Part shown: positions 60,333 through 64,000 of the stretch, piece by piece | How positions within the stretch are numbered: position 1 is the stretch's first letter | Layout of the letters: each line of letters starts with the position of its first letter | Assembly: GCF_020080045.1 (NCBI RefSeq) | Contig: NZ_CP083451.1 | Coordinates: forward strand, 310,001-374,000 | Direction: 5' to 3' | Source of the DNA: Comamonas odontotermitis | GTDB taxonomy: Bacteria; Pseudomonadota; Gammaproteobacteria; Burkholderiales; Burkholderiaceae_C | Length of the DNA: 64,000 nt | The notes under the pieces: model-generated | Told to the model about the DNA's origin: nothing | Seen by the model: the letters and a program-made list of their open reading frames with translations, nothing else | Database searches by the model: none | Program-made: the position numbers and the translations under genes

Positions 60333-60763
60333 GGTTCGGGGCGTTCCCAGTCGGCAATCGGGCCGGGGCCCGGCTGCAGCAAAGGATGGCATTGCGGATC
60401 GGTGGTGTGGCGCCATTGCTCCCACAGCGCCGGGTTGCGTGCCTGCAGCTTGCGCAGCAGATGTTCCCATTCGTAGGCCATCTGGCCGCTGGTGACGGCA
60501 ATGGGCGCCACTACGGAGTTGGGGCCGAGCTTGCTGCTGTCAAAACGGTAGCCGCGCTCGGTGGCCTGCTGCTGCACGGCCCACAGGTAGGCATCGATGG
60601 CCAGCTGCGGCGTGGCGTGGGCTTTGAAGCGGTTCAGCTGGGGATGGTTGCGATAGCCCTTGGTGAGGCCATGGAGCACATGGCGCGCGAGCAAGCCCTC
60701 GCGCCACAGCGCAACCAGGCCCTGCGGATCAAGGTACCGGGGGTGCAAAGACCAAAGACGCAT
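60329..60763 (-). CDS. Pyrimidine-dimer DNA glycosylase (endonuclease V family)
   Basis: This 144-residue protein has the Pyr_excise layout: MRLWSLHPRYLDPQGLVALWREGLLA at the start, then GYRNHPQLNRFK and AYLWAVQQQATERGYRFD, and a later YEWEHLLRKL. This resembles the pyrimidine-dimer DNA glycosylase/lyase group (bacteriophage T4 DenV-like by family name). It is the first gene of a tightly overlapping group with a protease and an FHA membrane protein, which is not an obvious DNA-repair context. A dispersed hairpin element lies upstream. Confidence 0.85.
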   Translation of the reverse strand: MRLWSLHPRYLDPQGLVALWREGLLARHVLHGLTKGYRNHPQLNRFKAHATPQLAIDAYLWAVQQQATERGYRFDSSKLGPNSVVAPIAVTSGQMAYEWEHLLRKLQARNPALWEQWRHTTDPQCHPLLQPGPGPIADWERPEP

Positions 60764-60771
60764 GGGTGAAT

Positions 60772-60838
60772 GCTATCAAAATAAAAGTGCTTGCGCGCAT
60801 GGTACGGACGCCAGTGCTGAAATTGCTTCAAAACCACT
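60772..60838. repeat. Dispersed hairpin element upstream of the glycosylase gene
   Basis: CTATCAAAATAAAAGTGCTT, then GCGCGCATGG, then GCCAGTGCTG and a trailing TTCAAAACC give a diverged copy of the AGCT-GCGC element family. It lies in the marC-glycosylase gap. Confidence 0.45.
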
Positions 60839-60851
60839 GTGTGCCACGGCT

Positions 60852-61571
60852 TCAGCTGCGCAGCTTGTAGGCCTCGGTCACGCCGTGTTCGATGGCGTCG
60901 CTGATCAGGTTGCCCAGGCCGCTCCAGGCAATCTGTATGCCCAGGCACAGCAGGATGAAGGCCGAGATGCGCAGGAAGACGATGGTACCGGTCTCGCCCA
61001 GCGGCTTGAGCAGCTTGTCCGCATAGCGGTTGCACACCAGCAGGATGACGCCCACCACAATGCTGCCGACCGTGGCGCCGATGACGTTGACGACGGTGAG
61101 TGCGGGCGAGCTGCGGTCCAGCAGGCTGACACCGATGGTGATGGTGGCGGCCAGGCTGCCGGGCCCATAGGTGAGGGGAAAGGTCAGCGGGTAGAAGGCG
61201 CGGCGGCGTGCCATCTCGGGGGTGAAGGCCTCGGCCAGCTTCTCGGTCCGGCCTTCGGAGGAGTTGGTGTTGATCATGTTCCAGCCGATCACTGCCACCA
61301 GAAGGCCCCCGCCCAGGCGCACGATGTCGATCGACAGGCCGAACATTTCCAGCATGTACGAGCCGATCAGCATGAAGAAGATGATCAGCAAGGTGACATT
61401 GATGGCAATGCGCGTGGCAATGGCCCGCCGGGTTTCGTGTGATGCGCCCTCGGTCAGGGTCAGAAAGATCGCAGACACGCTGACCGGGTTGAGGATGGGC
61501 AGCATGGTGGCGACCACCAGCAGAAAACTCTTGCTGAAGGCGGCAAAGGCGATGGCGAAACTCAGAGACAT
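60852..61571 (-). CDS. MarC-family membrane protein
   Basis: This 239-residue protein has six membrane segments and the MarC/UPF0056 pattern: VATMLPILNPVSVSAIFLTLTEGAS, RLGGGLLVAVIGWNMIN, YPLTFPLTYGPGSLAATITIG. The family is linked to multiple-antibiotic-resistance loci by name but its function is unresolved. It stands alone with a repeat on each side. Confidence 0.9.
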   Translation of the reverse strand: MSLSFAIAFAAFSKSFLLVVATMLPILNPVSVSAIFLTLTEGASHETRRAIATRIAINVTLLIIFFMLIGSYMLEMFGLSIDIVRLGGGLLVAVIGWNMINTNSSEGRTEKLAEAFTPEMARRRAFYPLTFPLTYGPGSLAATITIGVSLLDRSSPALTVVNVIGATVGSIVVGVILLVCNRYADKLLKPLGETGTIVFLRISAFILLCLGIQIAWSGLGNLISDAIEHGVTEAYKLRS

Positions 61572-61581
61572 GAAAGCGGTT

Positions 61582-61636
61582 CAAAAAGATATAGCGCGCA
61601 AGCATGCCAGCCAATGCCTGTGCGCGCCAGAGGCAG
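61582..61636. repeat. Dispersed hairpin element near the marC start
   Basis: GATATAGCGCGCAAGC, GCCAGCCAATGCCTG and TGCGCGCCAGAGGC form a hairpin around GCGCGCA/TGCGCGC with the family's trailing AGAGGC. It lies upstream of marC, in the divergent gap before the small membrane protein. Confidence 0.5.
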
Positions 61637-61793
61637 ATACCGGGTTGTAGGGACAAACCAGAAGAGGACACGTTGCCCGCAGGTCGAAATTTGCAGTGCC
61701 CGCTGTAGCTACCTTCGGCAGCTACCCAACGGAGCCCGGTCAATTGGCCCCTGGCGTTGGCACTGCCCGCCCGGCAGTGGACAATAGCGCCCC

Positions 61794-62225
61794 ATGAACT
61801 GGAGAAACATACTGATTCCCATTGGTTTGCTGGTGCTGCTGGGGGCTGCTTACCAAAATTACAAATGGATGGGGGTGCTGGCCGTGGGCGGCGGCATCGT
61901 GATGTGGCTGATGCTGCATTTCACCCGCTTGATGACGATCATGAAGCGCGCTTCCGAGCGCCCGCTGGGCTATGTGGCCAGTGCCGTCATGCTCAACGCC
62001 AAGCTCAAGCCGCAGATGCCGCTGGTGCACGTGGTGGCGATGACGCGCTCGCTCGGTCTGCGCCAGTCCAAGGACCTGGAGCAGCCCGAAGTCTTTGTGT
62101 GGCGCGACAACACGGACTCGACCGTGACCTGTGAATTTGTGGGCGGACGGCTGCGCACATGGACGCTGGAGCGTCCTGCAGTGGCGGAGCCCGCACCCAT
62201 TGCAGGCCCTGGCAACCTGAATTGA
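61794..62225 (+). CDS. Small two-segment membrane protein (often labelled glycerate kinase)
   Basis: This 143-residue protein has two N-terminal membrane segments (ILIPIGLLVLLGAAYQ; MGVLAVGGGIVMWLMLHF). A cytoplasmic domain follows (LGYVASAVMLNAKLKPQMPL, EVFVWRDNTDSTVTCEFVGG). I recall this family from Comamonadaceae, where it carries the misleading name glycerate kinase. Nothing in it resembles a kinase: there is no nucleotide-binding motif and it is far too short. Function unknown. Confidence 0.75.
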   Translation: MNWRNILIPIGLLVLLGAAYQNYKWMGVLAVGGGIVMWLMLHFTRLMTIMKRASERPLGYVASAVMLNAKLKPQMPLVHVVAMTRSLGLRQSKDLEQPEVFVWRDNTDSTVTCEFVGGRLRTWTLERPAVAEPAPIAGPGNLN

Positions 62226-62466
62226 GTGCGCGTAATTTGTAACAAAAGTGCCTTGCCAGCGTCCAACGCAGGGCAGGCGGCTGCCTTGGTCAGGTACTCC
62301 GGGGGGGTAGGCAATCCCTCATATTGTGTAAAGCGGGCTCCCGTCCACGTAAAATCTCAGCCCAGCACGAAGACGGGTGCCAGATACCGGGCCACTCGTC
62401 TCGCACAATCATTGATCGTTGCCAGAGCACAGGGGCGCCTGGCAAGCACAGGAAAGTTTGAACACC

Positions 62467-62673
62467 ATGACGCAGGCAGTTGTTGAGTTGCTGGCCAAAG
62501 ATCTGAACGCGCAGGGCGGCGTGTTCTGTCCCAATCCCAAGGCGGATATGAAGCTGTGGAACGGCCACCCCCGCGTCTTTCTGGACGTGGGCCACTCCGG
62601 CGAGGCCAAGTGCCCGTACTGCGGCACCGTGTATCGACTCAAGGCAGGTGAAACCTTCCACGGCGGCCATTGA
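62467..62673 (+). CDS. Zinc-finger (NDUFS6/CHCC-type) small protein
   Basis: This 68-residue protein has the zf-CHCC pattern: VFCPNP, then GHPRVFLDV, GHSGEAKCPYCGTVYRL, giving a C-H-C-C metal site. Relatives occur with LPS biosynthesis genes in betaproteobacteria and with complex I as subunit NDUFS6 in eukaryotes. The glycosyltransferase gene begins right after its stop, suggesting an operon with LPS functions. The ATG has a weak ribosome site. Confidence 0.85.
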   Translation: MTQAVVELLAKDLNAQGGVFCPNPKADMKLWNGHPRVFLDVGHSGEAKCPYCGTVYRLKAGETFHGGH

Positions 62674-63486
62674 GTGACAAACTCTCCATTGGGCGGTGCT
62701 GCAGCTTCCCGCAAGCTGACGCTGACCATTGGCATCCTGACGCTGAACGAGGAAGACAACATCAAGGCCTGCATCAGCAGCGCCTCGTTTGCAGACCAGG
62801 TGATCGTGGTGGACAGCGGCAGTACGGACCGCACCACCGCCATCGCCTGCGAGCAGGGAGCCCAGGTCTACCGCTATGACGACTGGCAGGGCTTTGCCGT
62901 GCAGCGCAACCGCCTGCTCGCGCATGCCACGGGCGACTACGTCTTCTTTCTGGACGCGGATGAGGTCATTTCGCCCGCGTTCCGCGAAGAACTGCAGGCT
63001 ATCGTGCAATCGGGCACCGAAGCCATCTGGATGGTGCGCTGGCGCATGGTGGCCTTTGGCAAGGAACTGAAGTACCTGCGCTCCACCGCCAAGGTCGAGC
63101 GCCTGTTCTGGCGTGGCCTGCTGCGCGAATACACCGGCGTGGTGCACGAAGAGGCGCAGCTCTCGCGCGGCGATGTGCCGCGCCATCTGATGAAGACGCC
63201 GCTGCTGCATTACTCGCGCAATACCGTGCATTCCAGCCTGGAAAAACTCACCCAGTACGCCATGCTCGGCGCTGCCAAGCGTGCGCAGGAAGGCGCGAGC
63301 GGTGGCATCTGGCGGGGCATGGCCTCGTCGGTGGCGATGTTTCTGCGCCTCTATATCCTGCATTTCGGCTTTCTGTGCGGCGGCGCGGGCTTTCTGTACT
63401 GCGTGTTCGTCGCGCTGGAGAGCTTTTTCCGCTATGTGGCGCTGGCCTACGACCGACCTTACCTGAGCGGAGACGTACGCCGATGA
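62674..63486 (+). CDS. Family 2 glycosyltransferase (WaaE/KdtX-like, LPS core)
   Basis: This 270-residue GT-A enzyme has the start LTIGILTLNEEDNIKACISS, DSGSTDRT and the metal motif FFLDADEVIS. The second half (LLREYTGVVHEEAQLSRG, TLEKLTQYA-like SLEKLTQYAMLGAAK) resembles WaaE/KdtX glucosyltransferases of LPS inner core. The start is GTG directly after the zinc-finger stop. The stop overlaps the ATG of the next gene as ATGA. Together they form an LPS assembly group. Confidence 0.9.
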   Translation: MTNSPLGGAAASRKLTLTIGILTLNEEDNIKACISSASFADQVIVVDSGSTDRTTAIACEQGAQVYRYDDWQGFAVQRNRLLAHATGDYVFFLDADEVISPAFREELQAIVQSGTEAIWMVRWRMVAFGKELKYLRSTAKVERLFWRGLLREYTGVVHEEAQLSRGDVPRHLMKTPLLHYSRNTVHSSLEKLTQYAMLGAAKRAQEGASGGIWRGMASSVAMFLRLYILHFGFLCGGAGFLYCVFVALESFFRYVALAYDRPYLSGDVRR

Positions 63487-64000
63487 CGCGCGCGGCGGCC
63501 GTGCCGCCTGCATCCACGCTGGCCTTGCGGGCCAGCCAGCTGGCCGCTTTCCTGGTGCCGGGCGTGGCACTGTCCGTGCCTTCGGGCTATTCGGTCGGGG
63601 CTGCGGTGCTGGCGCTGGCCGCGCTGGTGTTCGTGCGCCAGTGGTGGGGCCAGCCCTGGGACCGGCGGGCCGTGCTGCTGGGCAGCCTGATTGCTGTCAT
63701 GGGCGTGTTGTGGTCATTGAGCTTTGATGGCTGGTCGCTCAAGCCGCGCAACGACCAGTTCTACAAGTACCTCTTCGCCATTGCCGGCCTGGGCTTCCTG
63801 CAACTGTATGCGCCCAAGGTACGCCCGCTGGGCTGGGGCATGCTGGCCGGTGCCCTGGGCGCAGGCCTGGTGGCCGCCTGGCAGGCGGGATGGACCGACG
63901 CGCACCGGGCCAATGGCTTTACCAATGCAATCCAGTTCAGCGGTCTGGCGCTCATTCTGGCGCTGGGCTGCTGCTTTGGCGTATTGCTGCTGTGGCGCTC
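63483..64000 (+). CDS. O-antigen ligase-like membrane protein, N-terminal part
   Basis: This gene is cut by the window end: about 172 residues are visible from an ATG that overlaps the glycosyltransferase stop. The sequence is highly hydrophobic, with several membrane segments (SQLAAFLVPGVALSVPSGYS; VGAAVLALAALVFVRQWW). HRANGFTNAIQFSGLALIL follows, a family mark of O-antigen ligase/polymerase-type proteins. It would join O-antigen or another glycan to the lipid A core. The assignment is limited by truncation. Confidence 0.75.
   Translation, partial: MTRAAAVPPASTLALRASQLAAFLVPGVALSVPSGYSVGAAVLALAALVFVRQWWGQPWDRRAVLLGSLIAVMGVLWSLSFDGWSLKPRNDQFYKYLFAIAGLGFLQLYAPKVRPLGWGMLAGALGAGLVAAWQAGWTDAHRANGFTNAIQFSGLALILALGCCFGVLLLWR

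Noticed and set aside
61794..62225. Glycerate kinase
   Set aside because: The protein is 143 residues with two membrane segments and no kinase motifs; the name appears to be a propagated misannotation.

Overview
The window looks like a chromosomal stretch from a Comamonadaceae betaproteobacterium, in the Comamonas/Delftia/Acidovorax group. The support is high-GC coding sequence, a porin-glnK-amtB cluster, Comamonadaceae-style intergenic hairpin repeats, an IPTL-CTERM (exosortase H type) surface-protein pair and the general gene repertoire. The genus call is inference. I saw no rRNA, tRNA, CRISPR array, phage module or complete insertion sequence.

Layout. Positions 1-1.55 kb hold the end of a peroxidase-like (CMD-domain) gene cluster. 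1.57-5.9 kb has comM facing a porin-glnK-amtB nitrogen cluster with a recognisable NtrC site and sigma-54 promoter. 6.0-8.8 kb has a three-domain cysteine desulfurase / persulfide dioxygenase / rhodanese fusion, divergent from an Lrp-type regulator. 8.9-12.3 kb has a lactonase-like gene and glcEF. 12.4-24.9 kb is the most interesting region: a permease and a gamma-glutamyltransferase-family enzyme, a GntR regulator, and two divergent gene groups built around a heme-oxygenase-like diiron oxidase (HDO). Those groups contain two [2Fe-2S] ferredoxins, a ferredoxin reductase, an aldehyde dehydrogenase, a GlcG/HbpS protein, an unusual SDR, a TauE-type exporter and an ornithine-cyclodeaminase-family enzyme. 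GTATAC-containing palindromes sit in front of the permease and in the divergent HDO promoter region, which suggests one regulon for an unassigned catabolic pathway.

25-31 kb carries proQ, a small membrane protein, glutathione peroxidase, a DMT transporter, lplT and alr. 31-36 kb is a TetR-controlled EmrAB/OprM-type efflux operon. 36-40.8 kb encodes a Pls/PosA-type membrane-bound single-module NRPS with its own phosphopantetheinyl transferase. 40.8-46.6 kb has a membrane protein, two substrate-binding proteins, a GST and radA.

46.6-56.4 kb is a visibly more AT-rich island. It carries a response regulator with a degenerate receiver, a giant DUF11/SdrD-B-repeat surface protein interrupted by a frameshift at a G run, and a second IPTL-CTERM protein. 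56.6-64 kb holds an aldo/keto reductase, a translationally coupled DNA glycosylase / serine protease / FHA operon, marC, a small membrane protein, a zinc-finger protein, an LPS-type glycosyltransferase and the start of an O-antigen-ligase-like gene cut by the window end.

A recurring theme is repeats at gene ends. At least nine short hairpin elements of one family, plus three larger MITE-like inverted-repeat elements, lie between genes. In several cases they supply the stop codon or last residues of the gene they abut.
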